Assembly (NCBI GenBank): GCA_046331565.1
Contig: JAXLQP010000002.1
Location: forward strand, 372,001 to 436,000
Direction of reading: 5' to 3'
Origin: DASRDU01 sp046331565
GTDB lineage: Bacteria > Acidobacteriota > Blastocatellia > RBC074
DNA length: 64,000 nucleotides
The notes beneath the pieces were generated by a model. The model saw only the letters and a list, made by a program, of their open reading frames with translations. It was not told the DNA's origin and did not search any database. Of this stretch, positions 48,131 to 57,162 are shown in pieces (positions within the stretch are counted from its first letter, which is position 1; each line of letters opens with the position of its first letter). The position numbers were made by a program, and so were the translations under genes.

Positions 48131-48249
48131 CGAACTGCCGCGCTTGCGCATCCCCATGTCTGAAGCGCGGTCGTTACTGCCACCAGCATCACCCTGTCAC
48201 CAGCACCCATCCATCAGCATTAATCGCACCCGGAGGCCGGAATATTCCC

Positions 48250-49095
48250 TCACTCGCCCGATAATCTGATGGCTGCCGCGCCCAGCACGCGGCGGCTCGT
48301 CTGCGCCTGAACGAAAACCACAGCGCGCAGGTTTTCGCGCTTCCATTCCGGTTTGATTCTGACTTCGGGTTCAGCCGTGAGTGCCTGTGATTCACGCGCT
48401 TCGGACTGTGCCGCGAGCGCGAGCAGGCGCACGACTGAGCCGTGTTCCAGCCTGCGGCCTGCGTTTTCGCCGCGCGCGACATTCGAGGCCAGATCGCTTT
48501 CAGTGATGGCCAGCATCACTTCAACGGTTTCAGCGCGGCTGAGCGGCGGCAGATCAGTGACGCGCACCCTGAAAGCCGCAACGCCCGCATCTGACGCAGC
48601 GCGGTGCGCAATCTGCACTGTCGCTTTCTGATGCGCGGCGGCCTTCGCAATCGCGTCACGCGCCCGGCTCAGATTGCTGCCGACAAATTCCGATTCACCA
48701 TCAACCACCATCTGCGGCGTGTAAACTCCGTCACGATTGAACGCCCGCGCATAAGCGCCCTGACGTTCGCTGAACTGATGAGACGAAAACGGATCAGACC
48801 AGCCGATGTAATTCCAGTAATCAACGTGTTCGCCGAGCGCGATGATCTCTGCGCCCGGCACCGGCTGTGTGCGTTCCAGCTTTGCCAGCACAGCGTCAGC
48901 GGGCGGACAGCTTGAGCAGCCTTCTGAAGTGAACAGCTCAACGATCACCGGCACGCGCTGACCCGGGTTGTGTGTCGCGGGCAGCGTTTCAGGTTCGGCG
49001 CTGATGGCGCTCACGCCGGACTGCCGATTGAGCTGCACCGCAAGCAGCAGCAGCCCGGTCACAATGATGAACAGCACAAGCCAGGGTTTGATCAT
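48250..49095 (-). CDS. DUF1223 thioredoxin-like exported protein
   Basis: The 281-residue protein has an N-terminal membrane/signal segment (MIKPWLVLFIIVTGLLLLAV) and then the DUF1223 core with thioredoxin-like motif ELFTSEGCSSCPPADAVL (CSSC), IALGEHVDYWNYIGWSDPF and YTPQMVVDGESEFVGSN. It probably acts in the periplasm in thiol or metal chemistry; the family has no firm function. Its ATG is one base past the stop of the Crp-type regulator, so it is in the operon sigma / anti-sigma / Crp / DUF1223. Regulation through the ECF sigma factor is likely. Confidence 0.88.
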   Translation of the reverse strand: MIKPWLVLFIIVTGLLLLAVQLNRQSGVSAISAEPETLPATHNPGQRVPVIVELFTSEGCSSCPPADAVLAKLERTQPVPGAEIIALGEHVDYWNYIGWSDPFSSHQFSERQGAYARAFNRDGVYTPQMVVDGESEFVGSNLSRARDAIAKAAAHQKATVQIAHRAASDAGVAAFRVRVTDLPPLSRAETVEVMLAITESDLASNVARGENAGRRLEHGSVVRLLALAAQSEARESQALTAEPEVRIKPEWKRENLRAVVFVQAQTSRRVLGAAAIRLSGE

Positions 49096-49096
49096 T

Positions 49097-49822
49097 TCAG
49101 TTCACCACACTCTTTTCAGCCAGAAATCTCTCCAGTTCCGGCAGGCGCGGCCAGACGTTGCCGCGTTTGTAATCCACGAGTCCCCACCGGCGCAGCTCGA
49201 TCATCAGCCCGGTCACGACTTCGCGGGACGAACCAATCAGTTCGGCCAGTTCCTCGTGCGTCAGCCGCACGCTGCTTTCACCGGCACGCACGGCATCGCC
49301 GTATTGTTCCAGCAGCACGCGGGCCAGTCGCCGGTGATTGTTTTCAAAGACGAGCGTTTCAATCTGCCGGTGCGCTTCGGCCAGCCGCGCGCTCAGGCAT
49401 TGCAGCACGCTGCGCACCACTGCCGGATCGCTGCCTTTCGTGCGCCAGAAATCCTCAGCGCGAATCACCGCCACGCGGGTTGTCTCAAGCGCCACTGCCT
49501 CATCGCTGCGCCGGGCTTCAATCGCGCTGCCGCTCAGCGCCAGTTCACCGAACACATCGCCGTGATGGCGAATCGAAACGATCTTGTTCTGCCCCGCCGC
49601 CGAAGCGCGCACGATTTTGACGCGACCACCAAGCAGCACATAAAAGTGCGTCGCGGCATCCTCGAAGGAGTAGACACGCATCCCGCGCCAGTATGTTCTC
49701 TCAACGTGCGGCAGACCGGTCAGCGTTGACAGGTCAGGCAGCAGGCCGACTGATGAACGCAGCGCCAGGCAGGGCGAAAACGCTGCCGCTTCGGTTCCGA
49801 GCGAATGTGCAACGGGGGGCAT
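49097..49822 (-). CDS. Crp/Fnr-family regulator
   Basis: The 241-residue protein has a cyclic-nucleotide-binding-type domain (about 40-160; FYVLLGGRVKIVRASAAG, HHGDVFGELALSGSA) and a C-terminal winged HTH (RLTHEELAELIGSSREVVTG). No Cys cluster for an Fe-S sensor of the FNR type is present. It should be a transcription factor answering a nucleotide or another small ligand. It lies in the ECF operon, 12 bases after the anti-sigma gene and one base before DUF1223, so a stress-linked role is plausible. Confidence 0.92.
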   Translation of the reverse strand: MPPVAHSLGTEAAAFSPCLALRSSVGLLPDLSTLTGLPHVERTYWRGMRVYSFEDAATHFYVLLGGRVKIVRASAAGQNKIVSIRHHGDVFGELALSGSAIEARRSDEAVALETTRVAVIRAEDFWRTKGSDPAVVRSVLQCLSARLAEAHRQIETLVFENNHRRLARVLLEQYGDAVRAGESSVRLTHEELAELIGSSREVVTGLMIELRRWGLVDYKRGNVWPRLPELERFLAEKSVVN

Positions 49823-49834
49823 AGCTCTTTCCTT

Positions 49835-50785
49835 TCATTTTGACGCTGGCGAACCAGGCGCGGCGGGCAGAGCCTCAAGGCCCCGCAAATGCCTGCTGAC
49901 CGGCAGCGCGATGCGTTCAGCCAGCATCCGGTTCTCTTTTTCAGAGAGTCTTGAAACCACCAGCACAATGTGCCGCCGCGTCTGCCAGGCGCTGACTTTC
50001 AAATCATTCTGAATCGCCTGCTGCAATCCGGCCCTGAGGCCGTCATCATCCGGCACCGCGCCGCTTTTCATCGCGTTGGCATTGCGCTCGGTCACAAGCA
50101 GCGAAATCAGTTCACCATCGCGCGTGTAAACCAGATGCGCGAAGCTGCGCCCGGCAAAACTGCATACGTGCGCCGCCCGCAATTTCAGTCCCTGCGCGCC
50201 GACCTCGGCAATGCGGTCGAGTCCGGCATAAGCCGGGTCGTATGATGTCGCGCTTTCAGACATCTGCACCGGCCCTTCCTCGTGCGCGAACTGTACCGCA
50301 CAGTAGCTGTGATCACCGACCGCTTCGCGCCACAACGCCGCGCTCAGTTGCGCCGCCGAAGTCACCTCCGGCCTGAAAAGAAACCATCCCGCAACGCTCA
50401 GCGCGGCAATCAGCATCAGCGTCGCGGCCAGCGGCAGCGAAGGCGGCCACGCGAAGAGACGTTTGAAGAATGAGTCGCGGCGGGCAGGAATTGTGATTTC
50501 ACCCGCCGTTGCGGGCGCTTCGTCTTCGGCCACCTGCGGTCTGAGCATTTCGGCGCGCAGGGCTTCGTGCAATCGCATCCTGCTTTCATCGCTCAGGCGA
50601 AGCTGCGTTCCGGCGCGCTGCATCGTTTCGCGCAGGTTGCGCCGCGCCGCCATTTCAGCGCGACACGCAGCGCACTGCTCGACGTGCCGCAAAACAGCAT
50701 GGTTCGTTTCGACCGACAATTCGTCGCAGAGGTACGAATCGAGCAGATCCTTCAAATTTCGACAGTCCAGAGCCTGCATCTTCAC
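49835..50785 (-). CDS. Zinc-finger anti-sigma factor
   Basis: The 316-residue protein begins with a zf-HC2-type anti-sigma domain: CRNLKDLLDSYLCDELS then HVEQCAACRAEM (His-x3-Cys-x2-Cys). A membrane segment follows near 110-133 (PLAATLMLIAALSVAGWFLF), then a periplasmic domain of about 180 residues. It would hold the cognate ECF sigma factor at the membrane until a signal arrives. The gene is 17 bases after the sigma gene, as expected for a cognate pair. The periplasmic part has no family I recognise (HVCSFAGRSFAHLVYTRDG). Confidence 0.9.
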   Translation of the reverse strand: MKMQALDCRNLKDLLDSYLCDELSVETNHAVLRHVEQCAACRAEMAARRNLRETMQRAGTQLRLSDESRMRLHEALRAEMLRPQVAEDEAPATAGEITIPARRDSFFKRLFAWPPSLPLAATLMLIAALSVAGWFLFRPEVTSAAQLSAALWREAVGDHSYCAVQFAHEEGPVQMSESATSYDPAYAGLDRIAEVGAQGLKLRAAHVCSFAGRSFAHLVYTRDGELISLLVTERNANAMKSGAVPDDDGLRAGLQQAIQNDLKVSAWQTRRHIVLVVSRLSEKENRMLAERIALPVSRHLRGLEALPAAPGSPASK

Positions 50786-50802
50786 TTCAACCTTACTGCG
50801 CC

Positions 50803-51333
50803 TTATTCAGCAGTGTGATAACCCGCCCGGCGCGCATAACCGGCGAGCGCCGTTCGCAGCAGCTTGCGCCCGCGATGCAGCCGCGACATCACTGTGCCAA
50901 TCGGAATGCCAAGAGCTTCGGCAATCTCGCGGTACGAAAGTTCTTCAATATCGGCGAGCGCGACCATCAGTTGAAAATCGCGCGGCAATTCATCAAGCGC
51001 GGCCATGACGTCCTCATCAGTCACCTGCTGCGGCGCGGGCGGATCGTAGGCAATCGTTCCGGCAAGCTCTTCTTCAAACGGCAGCAGACTGAGGCGTTCG
51101 GCGCGGCGGCGCGTGTAGTAGCGATTGAACATAATTTTGTAGAGCCACGCGCGCAGGTTCGTCCCCGGCTCGAAGCGGTGAAACGAGCGCCAGGCGTGCA
51201 GATAAGCCTCCTGCACCAGGTCTTCAGCGCGCCCGTAATCGCGTTCGAGCCGCAGCGCCACGCGAAAGAGCTGATCGGCATACACGAGTGCCGTCGCTTC
51301 AAAATCCGCAGGCTGCTGTTCAGGATGCGCCAT
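50803..51333 (-). CDS. ECF-type RNA polymerase sigma factor
   Basis: The 176-residue protein has region 2 (LVQEAYLHAWRSFHRFEPG with AWLYKIMFNRYYTRRRAE) and region 4 (ALDELPRDFQLMVALADIEE, LSYREIAEALGIPIGTVMSR, LHRGRKLLRTALAGYARRAG), the standard ECF layout without region 3. It directs RNA polymerase to stress promoters. I use ATG 51333; the longer frame starts with TTG. The anti-sigma gene follows after 17 bases. A consensus for its own promoter was not found in the 260-base upstream gap. Confidence 0.95.
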   Translation of the reverse strand: MAHPEQQPADFEATALVYADQLFRVALRLERDYGRAEDLVQEAYLHAWRSFHRFEPGTNLRAWLYKIMFNRYYTRRRAERLSLLPFEEELAGTIAYDPPAPQQVTDEDVMAALDELPRDFQLMVALADIEELSYREIAEALGIPIGTVMSRLHRGRKLLRTALAGYARRAGYHTAE

Positions 51334-51611
51334 CAGTCCTTCGAGCCTCAAAACGTTTTGTCACCCGGTTACGTCACGAAAGCAGCGCGCTGCTTCCTTC
51401 ATCCGGTTTATATCCCGTGAGCAGCAGATTATTCCTGCCTGGCCATAAAATTTTTGTGCGCCAGGCTGTCAGTCTGGCAAACAATTCAGGCAGTGGTTGT
51501 GAATCCGGTTCCGGTTTCGTGTTCTTTCTTCATGGTTTTATTTTCCTGAAATTTATAAAATGCCGACGAAGTTACCCGGTCAGGCCCCCGGCATCGTGGA
51601 GAAAAAAAGCC

Positions 51612-51815
51612 GTGAATCCTGTGAACAACCTGAATATGAAAGACCGACAGGCCCTGCTGCTTTACCTGGGCATTGTGCTGCTGTGCGCCATCTGTTTTGC
51701 CGTCGGCATCGCTGTCGGACGCGCGACGACTTCAACGGCAGACGCTTCAACTGCCGGAACGCTTCAGCAGTCATCCACCCGTACCCCGCGACCATCCGTC
51801 ACGCCGGGCCGTTAA
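51612..51815 (+). CDS. Small single-pass membrane protein
   Basis: A 67-residue protein begins with GTG at 51612 (GGAG about 11 bases upstream). Residues 14-37 form one membrane helix with a glycine pattern (LLYLGIVLLCAICFAVGIAVG), followed by a short Ser/Thr/Pro-rich tail (TSTADAST, TRTPRPSVTPGR). The frame is open for 300 bases upstream, but that part overlaps nothing convincing. It ends 19 bases before lnt, so may be cotranscribed with it. No family is recognised. Confidence 0.6.
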   Translation: MNPVNNLNMKDRQALLLYLGIVLLCAICFAVGIAVGRATTSTADASTAGTLQQSSTRTPRPSVTPGR

Positions 51816-51834
51816 GTCAGGTTCAGATCCGAAG

Positions 51835-53469
51835 ATGCCCCGCATTTCCAACTTTACCGCCCGTCCTTCATTTGCCCGCTGGTGGCCGTTTGTGGCGGCG
51901 GCGGCGAGCGGCCTGCTGTTGGTCCTGGCCTTCGAGCCGTTCAATCACACGCTGCTGGCGTGGATCGCGCTTGCGCCGCTGCTTTATGTGCTGACTGGCG
52001 AAATCGGATGGAAGCGCGCGCTGGTTTGCGGCTGGCTGGCCGGAGTGACTTTTTTCTTTTTCTCAACCAACTGGATCACGCATTCCATGATTCAGTTCGG
52101 CGGCATGGCGAAGCCGCTGGCTTATGGCGCATCGCTGCTGTTTTCTTCAGTCGTGGCGTTCTTTCCCGGCCTGTTTGCGGTCGTAATGGCGCGGCTTGCG
52201 CAGGCGTTTGGTTATCGCGCCCTGCTGCTGGCCCCGTTCTTATGGGTGGCGACGGAGTGGCTGCGCGGAGCGGTCACCGGCGCAACGTGGAATGCGCTGG
52301 GCATCTCGCAGGTGGACAGAATCTTTATCGCACTGTGGGCAAAGGTCGGAGGGGTCTGGCTGATCAGCGGCCTTGTCATTCTGCCTGGTGCGATTCTGGC
52401 AGCCTGGAAGCGAAGGACTGATTCGGTCAGGAAATTCATTTTTCAGTTGCTGCCTGTTGCTGGTGCCGCGCTGCTGCTCTGGTGGTTTTTTCCACCATTT
52501 CTTCTGGTAGAAGATCCGATTCACGTTGCAAGACAGATTCGACCAGGCATTGACGTTGCTGCTGTGCAGCCGGACATTCCGCTCAGTATTTATGATTCGC
52601 CGGGCGAGGCTTCGCAATATTTCGAGCGCACGCTCAAACTCACCCGCGACACGATCAGCCAGGCCGGTAATCAGAAACCTGAGCTGATTGTCTGGGCTGA
52701 ATCGCCGCTGACTTTGAATTACGAACAGGATGAAGCCGTGCGCTCGCACCTGGATGAACTGGTGCAGCAGACCGGCGCTTATCTGATTTTCAGCGCCATT
52801 GCGCGTGGCGGCGATCAGTACTTCAACAGCGCGCAGACGATTGCGCCGCCGTCGGGCAGCCAGCCGGTCAGGCAGTTGAGTCGCTACGACAAGATCAGGC
52901 TCGTGCCGTTTGGCGAATACGTGCCGTTTCGTTTTGTGCTTGGATATTTCGTTCCGGCCATGGTTGGCGATTTTGCGCCGGGCCGCGAAACCACGGTCAA
53001 TTCGCTGCGGCTGAAAACGCAAACCACCGTGATTCAGAATCAGGCGGCGCAGCCGGGCCTGGAACGCACGACAAATTTTGCCCGCACCGGCACGTTTATT
53101 TGTTACGAAGCTGCTTACCCGAATCTGGTGCGGCAGTTCGTCAGAAACGGCTCAACGCTGCTCATCAACATTTCCAACGATGCCTGGTTTGGCAACACTG
53201 CCGGAGCGCGGCAGCACCTGGCGCACGCACGAATGCGGGCAATTGAAAATGACCGCGACCTGGTGCGCGTCACCAATTCAGGAATCTCGGCGCTGATTAC
53301 CGCCAACGGTCACGTGGTGGATGAACTGCTGATGTTTACTCCGACGGCGAAAATCTGGCAGGCGCAACTCAACGGTCAGCAGACTTTTTATACACGCTGG
53401 GGCGACTGGTTCCCGCTGGTTTGCACGCTGATCAGTCTTACTGCACTGGCCATCACCTTTCGGCGATGA
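51835..53469 (+). CDS. lnt: Apolipoprotein N-acyltransferase
   Basis: Lnt adds the third acyl chain to lipoproteins in the inner membrane. The 544-residue protein starts MPRISNFTARPSF at 51835; an earlier ATG at 51673 lies in the small-protein gene and is not used. About six membrane helices fill the first 230 residues, then a nitrilase-like domain with the Glu-Lys-Cys triad: Glu in VWAESPLT, Lys in YDKIRLVPFGEYVP and Cys in FICYEAAYP. ISNDAWFGNTAGARQHLAHA is the conserved downstream block. The many lipoproteins in this window are its potential substrates. Confidence 0.94.
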   Translation: MPRISNFTARPSFARWWPFVAAAASGLLLVLAFEPFNHTLLAWIALAPLLYVLTGEIGWKRALVCGWLAGVTFFFFSTNWITHSMIQFGGMAKPLAYGASLLFSSVVAFFPGLFAVVMARLAQAFGYRALLLAPFLWVATEWLRGAVTGATWNALGISQVDRIFIALWAKVGGVWLISGLVILPGAILAAWKRRTDSVRKFIFQLLPVAGAALLLWWFFPPFLLVEDPIHVARQIRPGIDVAAVQPDIPLSIYDSPGEASQYFERTLKLTRDTISQAGNQKPELIVWAESPLTLNYEQDEAVRSHLDELVQQTGAYLIFSAIARGGDQYFNSAQTIAPPSGSQPVRQLSRYDKIRLVPFGEYVPFRFVLGYFVPAMVGDFAPGRETTVNSLRLKTQTTVIQNQAAQPGLERTTNFARTGTFICYEAAYPNLVRQFVRNGSTLLINISNDAWFGNTAGARQHLAHARMRAIENDRDLVRVTNSGISALITANGHVVDELLMFTPTAKIWQAQLNGQQTFYTRWGDWFPLVCTLISLTALAITFRR

Positions 53470-53473
53470 TCCT

Positions 53474-53556
53474 GGTTGTGCGATTTGCCAGAATCGCACG
53501 GCTCCGTCTGAGAGCCTGCTGAAAGAAGCCAGTGCGATTTCGGCAAATCGCACAAC
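53474..53556. repeat. Inverted-repeat element, family II diverged copy
   Basis: Arms GTTGTGCGATTTGCCAGAAT and GTGCGATTTCGGCAAATCGC (complement side ending CACAAC) resemble copies at 16317 and 22682, but the loop differs entirely. It lies between lnt and the Dpp-type ATPase gene. Confidence 0.75.
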
Positions 53557-53635
53557 AGCCCCAACAAACTCATTCGTGTGAATTCGTGAAAATTCGTGGC
53601 TGCTTTGCCCGGAATTCTATACAATCCGCCACGCC

Positions 53636-54625
53636 ATGCCATTGCTTGAAGTCAGAAATCTTAAAACATACTTTGCGACCGCGCGCGGCGAAGTGCGTTC
53701 GGTTGATGACATTTCGTTCACACTCGAACAGGGCGAAACCCTGAGCTTGGTTGGTGAATCGGGCTGCGGCAAATCGGTGACGGCGCTTTCGATTATGCGG
53801 CTGGTCTCAAAGCCGGGCCGCATCACCGGCGGGCAGATTCTGTTTGAAGGGCGCAACCTGCTGGAACTCAGCGAAGCCGAAATGCGCGCCATTCGCGGCG
53901 ATGACATTGCGATGATCTTTCAGGATCCGATGACTTCGCTCAATCCGGTCTACACCGTTGGCGAACAGATTGCCGAAGCCATCCGGCTGCATCGCAGGGT
54001 ATCGCGCCGCGAAGCGTGGAATCAGGCCATCGAAGGAATGCGCGACGTGGCGATTCCGTCGCCCGAAACGCGCGCGAAAAGTTATCCGCACGAAATGTCC
54101 GGTGGCATGCGGCAGCGCGTGATGATTGCGATGGCGCTCGCCTGCGATCCGAAATTACTGATTGCCGACGAGCCGACCACCGCGCTTGACGTGACGATTC
54201 AGGCGCAGATTCTCGAACTGCTGGCCGATTTGAAGGCAAAGCGCAACCTCGGTCTGCTGCTCATCACGCATGATCTCGGTGTGGTCGCCGAAGTCTCTGA
54301 CTGCGTGGCCGTGATGTATTCAGGAAAGATCGTTGAGGAAGCATCGGTGCGCGAACTCTTTGCCCGCCCGCGCCACCCTTACACCGAAGGCCTGCTGCGC
54401 GCCGTGCCGCGGCTGGACGAAGAGGGAGCCGAACGCAAACGCCGCCTGACCACGATTGAAGGCGTCGTGCCGAATCCGCTGAACCTGCCGCCCGGCTGCC
54501 GCTTTGCGCCGCGCTGCCCGCACGCGCAGGAAAAATGCCGCGTCGGTGAAATTCCGCTGATCCCGGTCGGCGCGGCTCATTCATCACGCTGCATTCGCGT
54601 GGATGAAATTTACCCGCAAATTTGA
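53636..54625 (+). CDS. Oligopeptide/dipeptide ABC transporter ATPase (DppD/OppD type)
   Basis: The 329-residue ATPase has Walker A GESGCGKSVT (39-48 region), Q-loop MIFQDPMTSLNP, signature MSGGMRQRVMIAM, Walker B LLIADEPTTALDV and the H-loop ITHDL. The C-terminal CRFAPRCPHAQEKCR (Fe-S or zinc-like Cys cluster) is typical of OppD/DppD proteins. It would power peptide uptake with a second ATPase at 55281. No permease or substrate-binding gene is nearby, and a Uma2 gene separates the two ATPases. The start codon at 53636 is the first in the frame. Confidence 0.92.
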   Translation: MPLLEVRNLKTYFATARGEVRSVDDISFTLEQGETLSLVGESGCGKSVTALSIMRLVSKPGRITGGQILFEGRNLLELSEAEMRAIRGDDIAMIFQDPMTSLNPVYTVGEQIAEAIRLHRRVSRREAWNQAIEGMRDVAIPSPETRAKSYPHEMSGGMRQRVMIAMALACDPKLLIADEPTTALDVTIQAQILELLADLKAKRNLGLLLITHDLGVVAEVSDCVAVMYSGKIVEEASVRELFARPRHPYTEGLLRAVPRLDEEGAERKRRLTTIEGVVPNPLNLPPGCRFAPRCPHAQEKCRVGEIPLIPVGAAHSSRCIRVDEIYPQI

Positions 54626-54686
54626 CCGCCTGTAAAAGCGGGCCGTAGAATCGTGCTGTCGTTTCAGCCGTGATTGCGAGGACGTT

Positions 54687-55265
54687 ATGCAGCCAGTCAG
54701 CACTTCTCCACTCGTCAGAAAGTACACGCTCAAGGAGTTCTGGGCGTTGCCGGAACCAAAGGACGGCACGAAGTTCGAGTTGATCGCCGGAGTGCTTTAT
54801 ATGAGTCCGCCACCCAGATATCCCCATCACGTTTCCTGGTCTGTCCTGAACCGGCTGCTGATTATGCACCTTGCTGAGATCGAAGATCGCGGAATGGTTT
54901 TCGCACCGCAGGCTGCACTCTGGACCAGTACTGATACTTACGTCGAACCTGATCTGTTCTATATCTCGGCCCGCTCGCTGAAAAGCATTGACCTCAGGCA
55001 GCCGGATCGCGCCGATCTGGTCATCGAAATCATTTCACCTTCAACGGCGATCTATGACCGTAACACCAAGGCAGACACCTATGCGGCGCTTGGCGTGCGC
55101 GAATTGTGGATGGTTGATCCTGAAAACGAAACGGTCGAGGTGCGAAACCTGAAACGCGGCTCAAAGACTTACGGCTCTGGTCAGGTTTTCAAACGCGGGC
55201 AGCGCGTTCAGTCAAAAGTGCTGCCGGGATTCTCGCCTGCGGTAACTGCAATTTGTAAACACTGA
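54687..55265 (+). CDS. Uma2 family (DUF820) endonuclease-like protein, second copy
   Basis: This 192-residue protein has the Uma2 motifs YVEPDLFYIS, RADLVIEIISPSTAIYDRNT, GVRELWMVDPENETVEVR. GAGG precedes the ATG at 54687 by about nine bases. Its presence between two ABC ATPase genes that normally adjoin suggests an insertion into an ancestral dpp operon; no repeats flank it visibly. The other Uma2 protein (41967-42617) is only distantly similar. Function is unproven for the family. Confidence 0.85.
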   Translation: MQPVSTSPLVRKYTLKEFWALPEPKDGTKFELIAGVLYMSPPPRYPHHVSWSVLNRLLIMHLAEIEDRGMVFAPQAALWTSTDTYVEPDLFYISARSLKSIDLRQPDRADLVIEIISPSTAIYDRNTKADTYAALGVRELWMVDPENETVEVRNLKRGSKTYGSGQVFKRGQRVQSKVLPGFSPAVTAICKH

Positions 55266-55280
55266 CCCCGTCACATTCTG

Positions 55281-56267
55281 ATGTCTGTCAAAACTCTCGT
55301 CGAAATCAGGGATCTGAAAAAATACTTTGCCGCCGATCACGGGCAACTGGTGCGCGCGGTGGATGGCGTTTCGTTTGCCATCGAACGCGGCGAAACGCTC
55401 GGCCTCGTCGGTGAATCGGGCTGCGGCAAAACGACTGTGGGCCGCTGCCTGCTGCGGCTGATTGAGCCGACGAGCGGCGAAATCACTTTTGAAGGCAAAG
55501 ACCTGCTTGCGCTTTCGCGCAGTGAAATGCGCGCGATGCGGCGGCGCATGCAGATCGTCTTTCAGGATCCGTATTCATCGCTCAATCCGCGCATGAAAGT
55601 CGGCGACATCATCGCGGAGCCGCTGCTCGTTCACGGCGTCAGCAAATCAAAAAATGACCGGCGCGACCGCACCGCCGAACTGCTGCGCGTCGTCGGACTC
55701 GATGCCGATTACGCCAGCCGTTACCCGCACCAGTTCAGCGGCGGTCAGCGGCAGCGCATCGGCATTGCGCGGGCGCTGGCGCTCAATCCTGATTTCATTG
55801 TGGCTGATGAACCTGTCTCGGCGCTCGATGTCTCGGTGCAGGCGCAGGTCGTCAATCTGCTTCAGGATTTGCAGGAACAGTTCGGGCTGACGTACCTCTT
55901 CATTTCGCACGGGCTGGCGGTCGTCAAGCACATCTCAACGCGGGTGGGTGTGATGTATCTCGGCAAGCTGGTCGAACTGGCTCCGGCAGAGGAAATCTAT
56001 CGTCGCCCGCTGCATCCGTACACGCAGGCGCTGCTCGCGGCAATTCCGAATCCTGATCCCGAAGCCGGAACCGCAAAACAGGTGCAGAAGCTCGGCGGCG
56101 ATGTGCCGACGCCGCTCAATCCGCCTGCGGGCTGCCGCTTTCATACCCGCTGCCCGCACGCCTCTGAACGCTGCCGCCGCGAAGAACCGCCGCTCGTCGA
56201 AGTCGAACCGGGACACTTTGCCGCGTGCTTCCTGAACGAAGCGGACGTAAAATCACCAGCAGTTTAG
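55281..56267 (+). CDS. Oligopeptide/dipeptide ABC transporter ATPase (DppF/OppF type)
   Basis: The 328-residue ATPase has Walker A GESGCGKTTVG, Q-loop IVFQDPYSSLNPRMKVGDII, signature FSGGQRQRIGIAR, Walker B FIVADEPVSALDVSVQ and an H-loop ISHGL. The C-terminal CRFHTRCPHASERCR matches OppF/DppF. It should form a heterodimer with the DppD-type ATPase at 53636. The pair is complete, but the transmembrane and binding components must be elsewhere on the chromosome. It starts 15 bases after the Uma2 gene. Confidence 0.92.
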   Translation: MSVKTLVEIRDLKKYFAADHGQLVRAVDGVSFAIERGETLGLVGESGCGKTTVGRCLLRLIEPTSGEITFEGKDLLALSRSEMRAMRRRMQIVFQDPYSSLNPRMKVGDIIAEPLLVHGVSKSKNDRRDRTAELLRVVGLDADYASRYPHQFSGGQRQRIGIARALALNPDFIVADEPVSALDVSVQAQVVNLLQDLQEQFGLTYLFISHGLAVVKHISTRVGVMYLGKLVELAPAEEIYRRPLHPYTQALLAAIPNPDPEAGTAKQVQKLGGDVPTPLNPPAGCRFHTRCPHASERCRREEPPLVEVEPGHFAACFLNEADVKSPAV

Positions 56268-56358
56268 CGTTCTGATTTTCATCCTGATGTCATCTGCCAT
56301 TGCCCTGCGATCACCACCGCAGGGCGCACAGATCAACCTTTTATTGAGGAGAAAACTT

Positions 56359-57156
56359 ATGGCCCCGGAACAAAACCTCGCTTCAGATTCCGTTCCTTCA
56401 TCTTCCCCCGAATCAAAGAATGTCTTCAGCCGCCTGACCGGCATCTGGTTTTCGCCGGGCGAAACTTTTCGCAGCATCGGGCGCGCGCCTGATTTCATTG
56501 TTCCGCTGATTCTGCTGGCGGTGCTGAGCACGGCGGCGGGCTATCTGATGACGAACCGCTTCGGGCGCGAAGGGCTTGAGGAAATGACCCGGAAGCAGAT
56601 GCAGACGATGGTGGACAAGGGTTTCATTCCGCAGGAAAAAGTGGAAGAGATCGTGCAGCAGCAGCTCCCGCCTGCCGATGGCTTCACGGCCTTTGCCATC
56701 AAGCGCGGCTTGCAGGGCGCGGCGTTCTGGCTGGTGCTGACGCTCATTGTGGCGGGCTATCTGAAACTGGTGGCAATGCTGATGGGCGCTGAAACCACTT
56801 TCAAAAAGGTCTTTTCAGTCTCAGTCTACAGTTACCTCGCTGTCGCTGTCGTCTCGCTTGTCATTGTCGTCACGGTGATGTATCTGAAAAATCCGAGCGA
56901 CATAGACATCACCAATCCGGTTGAATCGAATCTCGGCTCGCTGCTGACGATGACGCTGGGCAGGGACGCGCTGCCCGGCATCCTGCGCGCCTTTGCTTCA
57001 TACATTGATGTGTTCTACATCTGGCGCATTGCATTGCTTTCCATTGGCCTCGCGGCTGTCTCAAAGATGAAGACCGGAACGGCGGCGATGTTTGTCGGCG
57101 GGCTGTTTCTGGTCTTTGCGCTGCTGGGGTCGCTGGCGACGGGGATGTTTTCCTGA
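56359..57156 (+). CDS. YIP1-family membrane protein
   Basis: The 265-residue protein has four to five membrane helices (IVPLILLAVLSTAAGYL, AAFWLVLTLIVAGYLKLVAM, VYSYLAVAVVSLVIVVTVM, IALLSIGLAAVSKM, GGLFLVFALLGSLATG) and the N-terminal FSRLTGIWFSPGETFRSI block of YIP1/DUF1282 proteins. Function in bacteria is unknown. GAGGAG lies seven bases before ATG 56359; the frame is open back to 56287 but that portion lacks a ribosome binding site. The HhH gene starts six bases after it, pointing to one transcript. Confidence 0.85.
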   Translation: MAPEQNLASDSVPSSSPESKNVFSRLTGIWFSPGETFRSIGRAPDFIVPLILLAVLSTAAGYLMTNRFGREGLEEMTRKQMQTMVDKGFIPQEKVEEIVQQQLPPADGFTAFAIKRGLQGAAFWLVLTLIVAGYLKLVAMLMGAETTFKKVFSVSVYSYLAVAVVSLVIVVTVMYLKNPSDIDITNPVESNLGSLLTMTLGRDALPGILRAFASYIDVFYIWRIALLSIGLAAVSKMKTGTAAMFVGGLFLVFALLGSLATGMFS

Positions 57157-57162
57157 GCAGCT

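Noticed and set aside
47884..48270. Plus-strand frames of 69-113 residues across the Cys-rich peptide and terminator
   Set aside because: They run through the terminator hairpin and oppose a small gene with better start signals.
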